The notes under the pieces: generated by a model
Told to the model about the DNA's origin: nothing
Databases searched by the model: none
Seen by the model: the letters and a program-made list of their open reading frames with translations, nothing else
Translations under genes and position numbers: made by a program
Origin: an uncultured Porphyromonadaceae bacterium
GTDB lineage: Bacteria; Bacteroidota; Bacteroidia; Bacteroidales; Muribaculaceae
Length of the DNA: 64,000 nt
NCBI GenBank assembly: GCA_947174995.1
Contig: CAMWLC010000002.1
Coordinates: 27,104-91,103, forward strand
Direction of reading: 5' to 3'
Shown here: piece after piece, positions 43,580 to 53,600 of the stretch
Layout: the number at the start of each line of letters is the position of its first letter
Position numbering within the stretch: the stretch's first letter is position 1

Positions 43580-45265
43580 ATGAAAACCATAAAGAATCTT
43601 CTCAAGACCTCGATGGTGGCAGGAATGGCCCTCACCTTCGGTCTCGGCACAGTGTCCTGCGACAGTATGCTCGACACCAAGCCCAACGGCGTGATGACTT
43701 CCGAACAGATCGGTGAGGACGAAGCCGTAGAGATGCTCACTTCGGCTTACGCCACTCTCCTCTGCCACTATTTCGGCAACAACGAGTCGTTTGCCGGCCC
43801 CATCAACAACTGGGTGATCGACCTTCGTTCCGACGATGCCCTCAAGGGGGGCGACGGCGTGACGATGGAAGGCTACATGCACCAGCTCGAAATCGGCAAC
43901 GTGCAGGCCGACAACGATGTGCTTAACTTCAAGTGGCGCAACAACTTCTTCTCTGTGTCGCGCTGCAACACCGCCATCAAGGCCATACGCGACGCCGAGA
44001 GCATCGACGAGACCCGCAAGCGTCAGTTCATCGGCGAGATGAAGGCCCTGCGCGCCTACTACTACTTCGACATGTACCGCCTCTTCGACCGTTTCCCCTA
44101 TTTCGACGAGACGGTGGCCAATCCCTCGGAGTGCCGCGCCGACCAGTACACCCGCGCCGAGATCCTCGGCTTCATCAAGGCTGACCTGAAGGAGGCATAC
44201 AGGGATATGCCCGAGACTCAGGAGGAGGCCGGACGCTTCAACCGCTACGTGGCCGCCGCCATCATGGCGCGTGTGGCTCTCTTCGATTCCGACTGGGCTA
44301 CGGTGGAGGAGTATTCCGACTATGTGATCAAGTCAGGCAAGTACGACCTCTATCCCAACTTCCTGGACATGTCGAAGCCGGAATACAACAATATGTACGA
44401 GTCCGTCATGGCCGTGCAGTTCTCCTCGGCCAACTCCCCGGACCAGTTCAACTTCAACAACTGTCTTAACTGCACCTGGTCAGAGGGCAACCTCTACGGC
44501 AACGGCGACGACTTCTATCTCGCCTCGCAGGATCTGGTCAACGCCTTCCGCACCGATGAGCACGGCCTTCCCTACCTCGACGGCACGCAGAACTCCGAGA
44601 GCGTCACTTCAGCCGACTACGCCGGCAACGTTGACCCGCGTCTCGACTTCACCTTGGGCCGTATCGGAATGCCCTGGCGCTCGCATCAGTATAATGAGAA
44701 ATGGTGTCGCAACCTTGAGCTCTACGGCCAGTATTCCGGCAAGAAGCCCTATCCCTCGCCCGAATCTCCCTACGTGAAGCCCGGCATCGTGCCCTGGGGC
44801 GCCTCCTCGCTCAACTACATCATCATCCGCTATGCCGACGTGCTCCTGATGAAGGCCGAGGCCCTCATCGAGCAGAACAAGGATCTTGACGGGGCACGCG
44901 CGCTCATCAACCAGATCCGCACCAAGGCCGACCGCTCCGTGGACGCCTCCTACACTCCGGTGGACTGCAACCCCATGGTGGCCAACTACGCCGTCAGCCC
45001 CTATCCCGCGAGCGGCTGGACACAGGACTACGCCCGCCGCGCCGTGCGCCACGAGCGCCGCGTGGAGCTGGCCATGGAGGGTCTGCGCTGGTTTGACCTC
45101 CTGCGCTGGGGCACGGTCATCGAGACTGTCAACAAGTACTACCAGTTCGAGAGCGACTATCAGGAATACTACAAGACCGCCCACCTTTCCGAAGGCTCCC
45201 TCTACTTCCCCATCCCCGTGGGCCAGAAGGACAACGCCGGCGATCTCTACGACATCAAGAAATAA
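43580..45265 (+). CDS. SusD-like nutrient-binding lipoprotein
   Basis: The 561-residue outer-membrane surface lipoprotein has a signal and lipobox around LGTVSC (Cys 31). SusD hallmarks are four TPR-like helical pairs (MKALRAYYYFDMYRLF), ADVLLMKAEALIEQN and an ARRAVRHERRVELAMEGLRW segment near the end. It caps the SusC transporter and binds fructan chains. The gene is followed after 24 bp by the DUF4960 lipoprotein gene, so it is the second of four genes in the rightward arm. Confidence 0.95.
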   Translation: MKTIKNLLKTSMVAGMALTFGLGTVSCDSMLDTKPNGVMTSEQIGEDEAVEMLTSAYATLLCHYFGNNESFAGPINNWVIDLRSDDALKGGDGVTMEGYMHQLEIGNVQADNDVLNFKWRNNFFSVSRCNTAIKAIRDAESIDETRKRQFIGEMKALRAYYYFDMYRLFDRFPYFDETVANPSECRADQYTRAEILGFIKADLKEAYRDMPETQEEAGRFNRYVAAAIMARVALFDSDWATVEEYSDYVIKSGKYDLYPNFLDMSKPEYNNMYESVMAVQFSSANSPDQFNFNNCLNCTWSEGNLYGNGDDFYLASQDLVNAFRTDEHGLPYLDGTQNSESVTSADYAGNVDPRLDFTLGRIGMPWRSHQYNEKWCRNLELYGQYSGKKPYPSPESPYVKPGIVPWGASSLNYIIIRYADVLLMKAEALIEQNKDLDGARALINQIRTKADRSVDASYTPVDCNPMVANYAVSPYPASGWTQDYARRAVRHERRVELAMEGLRWFDLLRWGTVIETVNKYYQFESDYQEYYKTAHLSEGSLYFPIPVGQKDNAGDLYDIKK

Positions 45266-45289
45266 TCTCTATCAGAATCACCACACACA

Positions 45290-46747
45290 ATGAAAAACGT
45301 GTTCAAATATGCTCTCGCACTGCTCGCAGTGGCCGTGAGCGGCCTGCTCACCGGATGCGGCGAGTATGAGCCTAAAGGATTCGAGGAAGTGCCCGACCTC
45401 CCCACAGTCAGCAATCTCAAGGCTGAGATCCAGGGCCATGACATCAATGTCAGCTGGACCCTCCCCGCGGGCAATGTGACCGGTGTGCAGTTCATCCGCA
45501 ACGGTCGCGTGTCAAGCCCCGTCATGCTCCCCGCCGACGCCACTTCATACGTCATCAAGGGGCAGCCCATGGGCGAGGAGGGGATGTATACCGTCAAGGT
45601 CTGCTATGACGACAAGTATGTCTCCCGGGGCGTGACCGCCTACGCCACGCTCCCCGTGGAGGAACTCGCGGGCGTCAGCTCGCTCAAGGCGGATGTGAAC
45701 CGCCGCACCGTCACCCTGACATGGGCTCTCCCCACCTCCACCGCCGTGACCGGCGTGCGCGTGTACCGCGACGGCGATGTGGCCGGAGCCGTATCCCTCC
45801 CCGCCGATGCCACAAGCTATGTCTTCAAGTCGCAGCCCATGGAGCAGGAGCTCACCTACACCGTGGAGGCCATGTATGACACCTATTACCCCTCCGTGGC
45901 CGCTTCCAGCACCATCACCCTCCCCTACGTACCCACCCAGATGGGCTTCCTCCAGCTCTCCGGCATGACGGATGACGACGAGGTGGCCGCCGCCAACTGG
46001 TTCCGCTCGCAGCCCGACGCCACGTTTGTCACTCCCGCCCAGCTCCTCGCCGGACTCGACCCCGAGGAAATCTCCGTACTCTGGATTGAAATAGACCGCG
46101 TAGGTCTCCCCATGGGCTGGACCAACCTTCCCGAGGAGGTATCTTCCGACGCCGCGATCGCGGCCCTCAAGGCCTACTCCGCGGCCGGAGGCAGCCTCTA
46201 TCTGGCCAACATGGCCACCCAGCTCACCGTGCCCCTTGGTTTCGTGCCCCAGGACTGGGCCCCGACTGTCTACGGCAACGGCGACGGCGGCACGGGCGAT
46301 GACGTCTGGGTCATCAACCCCTACCTCGGATGGGACTTCCGCAACGGCGCCGACCAGGGCTTCTATGACCGCACCGAGCACGCCGTATTCAAGGGTCTCA
46401 CCCTCGAGGATCCCAATGGCTACGGCTATCAGAACCTCCCCCTCATCGGCCCCGGCCAGCGTGAGGACCACAACTGCCTCTGGGACTGCAATATCTACGG
46501 ACGCGGCGACTATCCCGACGTGATCGCCAACTTCGAGGCCGTCACCGGTTCGCAGGTGCTCGCCACCTGGGGCCACGTGCGCGACCACTGTGTGGCCGGC
46601 CTGGTGGACTTCTATGCAAGCCCCGTGCATGGCCGCTGCATCGCCAACGGTCTGGCCGCCTACGAGTGGAACCAGAACTCCGGCGCCAACCCCTATCAGA
46701 AGAACATCGAGGGTCTGACCAGCAACATCCTCAATTATCTTAAATAA
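45290..46747 (+). CDS. DUF4960 surface lipoprotein, putative fructan-binding
   Basis: The 485-residue protein has a lipoprotein signal (lipobox LLTGCGEYE, Cys 22). Two fibronectin-III-like domains follow (residues ~30-115 and ~120-205) with near-repeated segments (PVMLPADATSYVIKGQPMG and AVSLPADATSYVFKSQPME). A C-terminal ~270-residue DUF4960 domain has DDDEVAAANWFRSQPDATF, VLWIEIDRVGLPMGW and LATWGHVRDHCVAG. DUF4960 proteins are known from Bacteroides fructan loci at the position of the surface levan-binding protein. It probably captures polymer beside SusD. A perfect 32-bp palindrome separates it from the next gene. Confidence 0.85.
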   Translation: MKNVFKYALALLAVAVSGLLTGCGEYEPKGFEEVPDLPTVSNLKAEIQGHDINVSWTLPAGNVTGVQFIRNGRVSSPVMLPADATSYVIKGQPMGEEGMYTVKVCYDDKYVSRGVTAYATLPVEELAGVSSLKADVNRRTVTLTWALPTSTAVTGVRVYRDGDVAGAVSLPADATSYVFKSQPMEQELTYTVEAMYDTYYPSVAASSTITLPYVPTQMGFLQLSGMTDDDEVAAANWFRSQPDATFVTPAQLLAGLDPEEISVLWIEIDRVGLPMGWTNLPEEVSSDAAIAALKAYSAAGGSLYLANMATQLTVPLGFVPQDWAPTVYGNGDGGTGDDVWVINPYLGWDFRNGADQGFYDRTEHAVFKGLTLEDPNGYGYQNLPLIGPGQREDHNCLWDCNIYGRGDYPDVIANFEAVTGSQVLATWGHVRDHCVAGLVDFYASPVHGRCIANGLAAYEWNQNSGANPYQKNIEGLTSNILNYLK

Positions 46748-46770
46748 TGTTATTATTAACGTGTTAGCGG

Positions 46771-46802
46771 CGGGCGGATATGCGTTAACGCATATCCGCC
46801 CG
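46771..46802 (+). terminator. 32-bp perfect palindrome in the fructan operon
   Basis: CGGGCGGATATGCGTT (46771-46786) and its reverse complement follow without a loop, then TTATTCCT. It may act as an attenuator between the DUF4960 gene and the final GH32 gene, or as a processing stem. Confidence 0.6.
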
Positions 46803-46844
46803 TTATTCCTAAAATAATACCTGCTCTTGAAAAACCACCTGCTC

Positions 46845-49205
46845 ATGAATAAAAAAATACTTCTCCTGGCGCTGACCGCCGCCCCGCTTCTTGCCGGAGC
46901 CGCACAGCGCGTGTGGCATCTGCCTATGGATGTGGCCGAGGGCCATCTGAATGTGTCCGGCTCCGCCGATGCGCTTGAAATTTTCGGACGCCACAATCCC
47001 GAGACGATGCCCGGTGCTGCCGGCAATGCCCTGCGCTTCGACGGCTATTCAACTTACGCCCAAGGGGACAACCTCTCAATCCCCACCAATCCCGGGGCAA
47101 TGTCATTTTCGGTATGGGTGGCTCCCGAGACATACCCCGTGATCAAGATTGATCAGGCCACTGACGAGAAGATGCGCCTTGCCGGCACGCTTGATGAAAA
47201 CCTGCGTCAGGGATGGTCGTTCAATCTCGGATATACCGGAAAATATTCCTTCGAGTGCTATTCCGGAGGATGGAAGGTCACCGTCGAGGCCTCGGACCTG
47301 CTCCCCTGCTACGAGTGGAGCCGCCTGACGGCCACGGTGGACGGAGCTGCCCGCACCGTAATACTCTACCGCAACGGCGTAGAGGTGGGACGCGGCAAGT
47401 GCATGACCACCATTGACAACGGTGCCCGTCTCCTCACTGTCGGCAAATCGCCGGAGGGGGATAGTGCCGGGCCGTTCCTTATCAATACCTTCAACGGCCT
47501 TATCGACGACATCGAGATATTCGACGGCGTACTCACGGCGGCTGAAATAGCCTCCGCGCGTCCCGAGAACGAGCCGATGCTCAGCGTCTCCCCCTCAAGA
47601 TATGAGGGCAATTTGCTCCGTCCGCTGTTTCACGGTATGCCTTCGGCCAACTGGACCAACGAGTGTCACGGCATGACCTGGTCTGACGGACGCTATCATC
47701 TCTTCTTCCAGAAAAATGCCAACGGCCCATACATGACGCGTCTGCACTGGGGCCATATCTCCAGCGAGAATCTATATGACTGGCGCGAGGAGCCGATAGC
47801 CATAGCTCCCGGCGAGCCGTATGACATCAAGGGATGCTGGAGCGGATGCGTCTTCACGGATGACGAGATCACCGGCGGCAAGCCGGGAGCCATCTACACC
47901 GGCGTGGATTATGCCAAGGCTGTGATGGCTCTCGCTGTTTCCGGCGACGAGGCCCTTGTAGATTGGGAAAAGCGCGGAGTGCTGGTCAACGGTCGCCCTT
48001 CCGGCCTTTCGGATGACTTCCGCGACCCATACTTCTTCCGCAACGGCGACAAAGCCTACATCATCGTGGGAAGCTCGAAGAACGGTATCGGCACCACTAC
48101 CCTTCATGAATATGATCCGACTTACGGCACATGGAGCAACGACGGCCGCACTTTCTTCTCCGGCACCAACGCCGCGCTTCACGGCACGTTCTGGGAGATG
48201 CCCAACGTGACGCGTATGGAAAACGGCAAATGGCTCTTCACCGTGACGCCTCTCGGCACCTCCGCAGGGGTGCATACCCTCTATTGGGTGGGCGACATCG
48301 CTGCCGACGGCACTTTCGTGCCCGATGCGAGTCAGATATGGCCCCGCGAGGTGGAGCTGATGAGCAAGGACGGCTACGGTCTGCTCTCCCCCACCATCTA
48401 TCAGCACGAGGGCAAGACGATAGCTCTCGGCATCGTACCCGACAAGGTGTCCACCGAGAGCAACTGTGCATGGGGTTGGGCCCACAATTACTCCTTCCCC
48501 CGCGAGTGGAGCCTGGATGACAACGGCGAGTTGCGTCAGAAGCCATACTCCGGACTTACGAGCCTGCGCTCCGCGAGCACATCGTGGACGTCGGCCGCGT
48601 TTGATCTCGACAGCAATCTGAACCTCGACCCGGTGAAGGGACGCCGTCTGGAGATTCTCGGCAAATTCACCTTAGGCTCTTCAGCTTTCGGATTCAATTT
48701 CCTCAAAGGATCCTCGGGACAGGCCTCATTGACCTACACTCCCTCAAGCAACGAGCTCACGGTGGATCTCACAGGACTGCGGCGCCTGGTCAATGACGGC
48801 CATTCATACGACGGTCTTTACACCTGCCGTCTGCCGCAGCGGCCCGCCGCTGGAGAGGAGATGACGCTCCAGCTCTTCCTTGACGGCTCGATTCTCGACA
48901 TCTTCGTCAACGACCGCTGGGCCACCTCAATCCGTCTCTTCCCGACGGGTGATGAGACAGGAGACGTGGAGGTCTTCTCACGCGGGGGCACCACCCGCGT
49001 CAACAGCCTGAGCGCCTGGGTGCTGGAGAGCGACGGCTCCGGGAGTGGAGTCGAGGGGATAGGAGCCGATGCAGCGGCTCAGACCGTGAATGTCTGCACC
49101 CCGGACGGACAGCTGCTCCGCACCGCCGTGTCCGCTCCTGACGCCCTCACGGGCCTCCCCGCAGGCATCTACCTCGTGGGCGACCGCAAAGTTATCGTGC
49201 GCTGA
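46845..49205 (+). CDS. LamG-GH32 family protein with T9SS sorting domain and altered nucleophile motif
   Basis: From the ATG at 46845 the product is 786 residues with a signal peptide (MNKKILLLALTAAPLLAGAA). An N-terminal LamG/concanavalin-like domain follows (residues ~25-245: MSFSVWVAPETYPV, GLIDDIEIFDGVLTAAEI). A GH32-type propeller and beta-sandwich come next, and a T9SS end with PAGIYLVGDRKVIVR. Where canonical GH32 enzymes have W-M-N-D-P-N-G, this one has WTNECHG with Glu273 instead of the nucleophile Asp. FRDPYFF and FWEMPNV (acid/base Glu kept, EC to EM) occupy the other motifs. It may be a surface endo-fructanase of divergent type or a binding protein. Last gene in the fructan operon. 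Confidence 0.85.
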   Translation: MNKKILLLALTAAPLLAGAAQRVWHLPMDVAEGHLNVSGSADALEIFGRHNPETMPGAAGNALRFDGYSTYAQGDNLSIPTNPGAMSFSVWVAPETYPVIKIDQATDEKMRLAGTLDENLRQGWSFNLGYTGKYSFECYSGGWKVTVEASDLLPCYEWSRLTATVDGAARTVILYRNGVEVGRGKCMTTIDNGARLLTVGKSPEGDSAGPFLINTFNGLIDDIEIFDGVLTAAEIASARPENEPMLSVSPSRYEGNLLRPLFHGMPSANWTNECHGMTWSDGRYHLFFQKNANGPYMTRLHWGHISSENLYDWREEPIAIAPGEPYDIKGCWSGCVFTDDEITGGKPGAIYTGVDYAKAVMALAVSGDEALVDWEKRGVLVNGRPSGLSDDFRDPYFFRNGDKAYIIVGSSKNGIGTTTLHEYDPTYGTWSNDGRTFFSGTNAALHGTFWEMPNVTRMENGKWLFTVTPLGTSAGVHTLYWVGDIAADGTFVPDASQIWPREVELMSKDGYGLLSPTIYQHEGKTIALGIVPDKVSTESNCAWGWAHNYSFPREWSLDDNGELRQKPYSGLTSLRSASTSWTSAAFDLDSNLNLDPVKGRRLEILGKFTLGSSAFGFNFLKGSSGQASLTYTPSSNELTVDLTGLRRLVNDGHSYDGLYTCRLPQRPAAGEEMTLQLFLDGSILDIFVNDRWATSIRLFPTGDETGDVEVFSRGGTTRVNSLSAWVLESDGSGSGVEGIGADAAAQTVNVCTPDGQLLRTAVSAPDALTGLPAGIYLVGDRKVIVR

Positions 49206-49215
49206 AAGTCAATCA

Positions 49216-49277
49216 GATAACAGATGAGTCCCCCCTGTCATGACCAATGTCATGACAGGGGGGACTCATCTGTTATC
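49216..49277. terminator. Bidirectional terminator, perfect 28-bp stem
   Basis: Left arm 49216-49243, right arm 49250-49277, 6-nt loop. It divides the fructan locus from the convergent cobalamin operon. Confidence 0.9.
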
Positions 49278-49284
49278 AAAAGTG

Positions 49285-50694
49285 TCAAAAGGTTGGTCTA
49301 ACCAAGATTTTCCTGGTGTTATTTGCGGATTTCCAGATATATACACCCGGCGTTATTCCCGTCCAGTCTCCTTGTCGGACTGATGTTTTGACAAGCAGAC
49401 CGTTGATCGAATATAAATCGCCTGTCAGACTTGTATCCTCCGCAACGGAAGTATCCACCACGGATTGGTCTCCGGTTTCCGGGAAAATCGGCAGGGACGG
49501 AAACCAATAATTCATTATCATATCGTAATCACGTATTTTCTCTCCCATCGGAGAATAACGTCTGGTGATGTATGTCGGCGTGCCGAACTCATGATAAAGG
49601 GCCATATACAACTCATCGGTGACGGGATGCACTCCGATCGCACATCCGTACAGTTTCCAGTTAGCGCCCTCCTGCTCAAGGTCTATAAAGAGGGATTGCT
49701 CCCGGGTGTCACAATCGAACTTGTAGATCTTGGTACCTGTGAACCATCGGTTGGGTCCACCTTTCCAATAAAGGCAGTTTTGGACTGTGGAGGCCACGAA
49801 AGCATCCGGAGTCCAGGCATACCATGAGTTGGATGGGGGATACATTTCCTGCGGGATGTCGATTATCTCATAATCGAGGGTCCGTGGGTCCAGGCGCACG
49901 ATATGATTGAGGAAAGCCCCGGTGCCTTGCAGGTTTTTGGCCACGGAAAGCCACAGGTAGCCATCTTTTGACTTGACGATGGATCCTATTCCCGCCCCCT
50001 CCTGCACGATATCCATTGAAATGACTTGAGTGACTCTGTCTTCCTCCGGATCCACTATCAAGACGCCATATTGCTGGTGTGCCACGAAGATCTTTCCTTC
50101 AGCAGCCACCATCATTCCTGACTGCCCATGATAGAGCGATCCTGTCGGGTCGGTGTTGGGTTTGTCATCATCCCCTCCGGCATTCGGGTTGGCTGAACCC
50201 TCCACCTGTCCGGTCACGGTGTATGTGTCGAGATCGAAGATCCAGACTCCGTTGCTTGTGGATATATACCCCTTGTGCTCATCCACGCCGATGAATCCGC
50301 GACCGTCGCACTGTGCTCCCGAGGGGTCTATGAGACTTTGCTGATGGAGGATTTTCATTGTTTTGGCATCGGCGACAGTGATTCTGCCCCCGGTGACGGA
50401 GGCCCCCGGATCCTTATCCTGTTTCGCAATCAGATAGAGCCGGTCATGCCAGATGGCTCCGTACTGATTGGTACATCCCAGTTCCATACCGGGATTTTCG
50501 GTCTGAATGATACGGTATCTCCAGAAATTCCCCTCTTCGTCATCGGGAATGAGGAAATTCACGGTGGAGTTCTGATGTCCGTACCAGTCCTCGTTTACCC
50601 ATATTATACCACGGGAATAATCCGTATCCTGTGCGGCAATGGCCGGAGCCACTGCCGCCAGGATAGCGGAAATAATCATTCCTTTGAGTTTCAT
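49285..50694 (-). CDS. T9SS-exported DUF5074/YncE-like propeller protein
   Basis: The ATG at 50694 overlaps the upstream stop by 4 bp and gives 469 residues with a signal peptide (MKLKGMIISAILAAVAPAIA). The body is a seven-bladed-propeller-type repeat region: NEDWYGHQNSTVNFL, TENPGMELGCTNQYGAIWHD, GRGFIGVDEHKGYISTSNG, IGSIVKSKDGYLWLSVAKN. It ends in a T9SS sorting domain (LYSINGLLVKTSV..ITPGVYIWKSANNTRK). Its propeller is closely related to the second half of the upstream 1258-residue protein. Given the BtuG-type gene in the same riboswitch operon, corrinoid capture at the surface is likely (inference). Confidence 0.8.
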   Translation of the reverse strand: MKLKGMIISAILAAVAPAIAAQDTDYSRGIIWVNEDWYGHQNSTVNFLIPDDEEGNFWRYRIIQTENPGMELGCTNQYGAIWHDRLYLIAKQDKDPGASVTGGRITVADAKTMKILHQQSLIDPSGAQCDGRGFIGVDEHKGYISTSNGVWIFDLDTYTVTGQVEGSANPNAGGDDDKPNTDPTGSLYHGQSGMMVAAEGKIFVAHQQYGVLIVDPEEDRVTQVISMDIVQEGAGIGSIVKSKDGYLWLSVAKNLQGTGAFLNHIVRLDPRTLDYEIIDIPQEMYPPSNSWYAWTPDAFVASTVQNCLYWKGGPNRWFTGTKIYKFDCDTREQSLFIDLEQEGANWKLYGCAIGVHPVTDELYMALYHEFGTPTYITRRYSPMGEKIRDYDMIMNYWFPSLPIFPETGDQSVVDTSVAEDTSLTGDLYSINGLLVKTSVRQGDWTGITPGVYIWKSANNTRKILVRPTF

Positions 50695-53600
50695 TTCACG
50701 ATGATGACTTTTGTGCTGAAGCCGCAATCCGCTTTCAGCACATAGATACCGTTGTGATTACCGAAATCGAATATATAGGATTCGTTATCGACATGGAAAG
50801 AACCGATCATGCGTCCGGCGATGTCATGTATTGTGAATCCTTGTCCGTCAAAGCCTTCCACATGGATTCTCCGGCCGTCGCAGGTCACCGATTTCGTCGG
50901 ACTCAGAGCCTCGTCGATACCGGTGGAGGTGTCGTGGACATTGACGCTCACCGTCTTGCTCATCCGGCGTCCGTTGGATTCAGCCGCGAGAGTAAAGACG
51001 TGTGTTCCGGCGGACTTGGGCACGATACTCAGCTCTCTGCCGTTGAGCTTGACCTCGGCGTGGGGAGCGGTATCTTCATTACCGGACAAAAGCACGGGAG
51101 TGTCAAGAAGTGAAAGCCTGATGTTGCTGTCGATATTATCTTTGTCCGAGACAAATTCAGCCAAATCGATAATCCTTTCATTTTCCGAAATATCGACCGT
51201 AATTTCGTCAAGCGAGATTTCCGCGTCATGCTTGTCGGGGAATATGGCGAAGGCCTGGAACCAATAGTAAGGCCGCAACGCGATGGTGCGTTTGATTTCT
51301 CCCGATTCAGGATCTACGAAATGAGTCCAGTTGTAGCGGTAGTGACCGGAGGCTGAGTCTTCGGTTGTCATCACTATGAGTTCGCCCGAACGCTCATCGT
51401 AACGAAGAGTGCCGTAGGTTTTCTGCTTGACACGCGGGTTGGATCCTGTGAGACCGGCCGATTCCATATCGAAAACAAGTCTGATATCATCGGGATCTGT
51501 CCCCACCTCCCAACAATAGAATTTGTCCTTCGATGAACCGCCGGCTATGCCGCCTCCGGCAGAAAACCAGATTTTATTGGCAGTATGGCTTCCGACAAAC
51601 GGAGTGTTGCGCCATGCTCCCCACGAACAGGTGGGATAAGGCATACCCTCGGGAAGAGTGATACCCATATCATCCACTACTTCGAGGGTTTCGGGATCAA
51701 TACATGTGAAGACACCGCATCCGCCGGCAGTGGAGGCAAGCCATACATGTCCGTCGGCTGTCTGGGTGATACCCTGCACCGTGGTGAGGGGGTAATTCCA
51801 CACGACTCGGTCGGTCTCCGTGTCTATAGCGAAGGCTCCCGTGGCCTGCTTTATGCCGAATACATATTTGCCCGAGTGCACCATATCGCCTATCTGACCG
51901 GAATAAAGATCCGTGCCGGCACTTCCGGTTTCATCGAAAGCCGTGATCTTGCCGATCACTTTGATTTCATTGAGATCAACGATATAGATACCGTTGGAGG
52001 TGCCGACATACACTTTGTCCGGAGTGGCCCCGACTACAGCGCGTCCGTCGGCGCTTTTGGTCTCGTCGCCGAATTTCAGATCAGCGATGGAACCCTGACG
52101 CTTCAGGGTCTTTGCATCCGCCACCACTACGCGACCTCCGCCGGGCAACGGATCTCCGGCATCGACGGCCTGCTTGGATATTGCGATGAGTCTGTCAGCC
52201 CAGATGGTGGCATACTGCGAGGTACAGCCGAATGACATTCCGGGATTCTCACGTTCATATACCTGATACATCATCTCTCCATCCGGAGTCAGATAGTTCA
52301 TGCCTCCGTTGGTGTGGCCGAACCACTCTTCATTAAGCAGGAGTGTCCCGTCAACGTATCCGTTGTCAAGGGGTGTCCTATCCTGTTCCTCCACTTTGAC
52401 GATGAATGTTTTCGTTATGTCGCTTCCGTCAGTGGAGGTGAGTTTCAGTACACATTCACCGGCACGGTGGCCGCTGAGTTCATAAAACTGGATGCGGGTG
52501 TTGTTTTCATCCCAATAGTTGACCTTATACATGGAAGCAATCAGATCCTCTTTGGCGGTGCCGTTTCCTTCCAGAGTGACATTGTAGTCGGGAATATCGG
52601 CGTTTTCAGGGACCGGTCTGGCGATGATACCGAGCATCTGTTTGGGATTAAGGGTGATGACATCTCCTTCCACATCATTGATTACAAAATCCGTGACCGG
52701 ATGACGGAGTTCGGAAACTACCTCAAAAGATGCTTTTACGTCGGGATTCCATTTCGAAGACACCGTGATGGTGGTGCTTCCGGCAGTCTTTGTCGTCTTT
52801 ATCGCCGTAGCGCTTGCCGTAGCCACCTTACTGTCGCCCGTCGCGTAGGTGAGGCCGGTATAGGTCGCGTTTTCGGGATATAGGGTGAGAGGATTGTCGA
52901 TCACGGCATTGAGCGGAGCATCCATCGATTCATTGAGGAATTCAATTCTTTCGACAGGCACTTCCGGCGGCAACAGTGTGAAACGGCATACATTGCTGTA
53001 GGAGTAAGATGCCCCTTTGCCGGTGCGAACACGGACGTGCATGTAGAGTTCTCCCGCTTTATTGCCCGTGTACGTGAGCTGACCGAAATTAGAGGCTCCC
53101 GTGCCTATGCCTGACACTATATCGGAGGAATTGGAGCTGTGGGTCAAATTATCATCACTCCTGCGATACCACGAATAATTGATGGCATCGTATGTGTCCG
53201 CTCTCTGCACGAAGACAGGGATATGATCCGGAATGTCAGAAAGTGCGAATGTCATTTCCTCCGGAATAACGGCACACTCGACTCCTGCGGGAGGGAGATA
53301 CAGGAGATATTCGGGTGCTTTATCATCCACGCATGACAGCAGCACACAGTCTTCATACTCCATGAGGGTCCAGTCTCCCTCGGCCGATGTGTCATCGCCG
53401 GAGTTGTCGAACACCCCGTCGCCATCCGCATCAATGCTCAGCCGGTTGCCGTCAAATGAGAATGAGGGATCATTCCCGAGTATGTTCAGAACCTCATCCG
53501 CGGATGGCAATACTGAGTTGAACATAAGGCGGACCACTACATTGTCAATTTTGTCGTGTCCCGCGAATCTTACGATCAGGGGTATCGAATTGCCCCCTTT

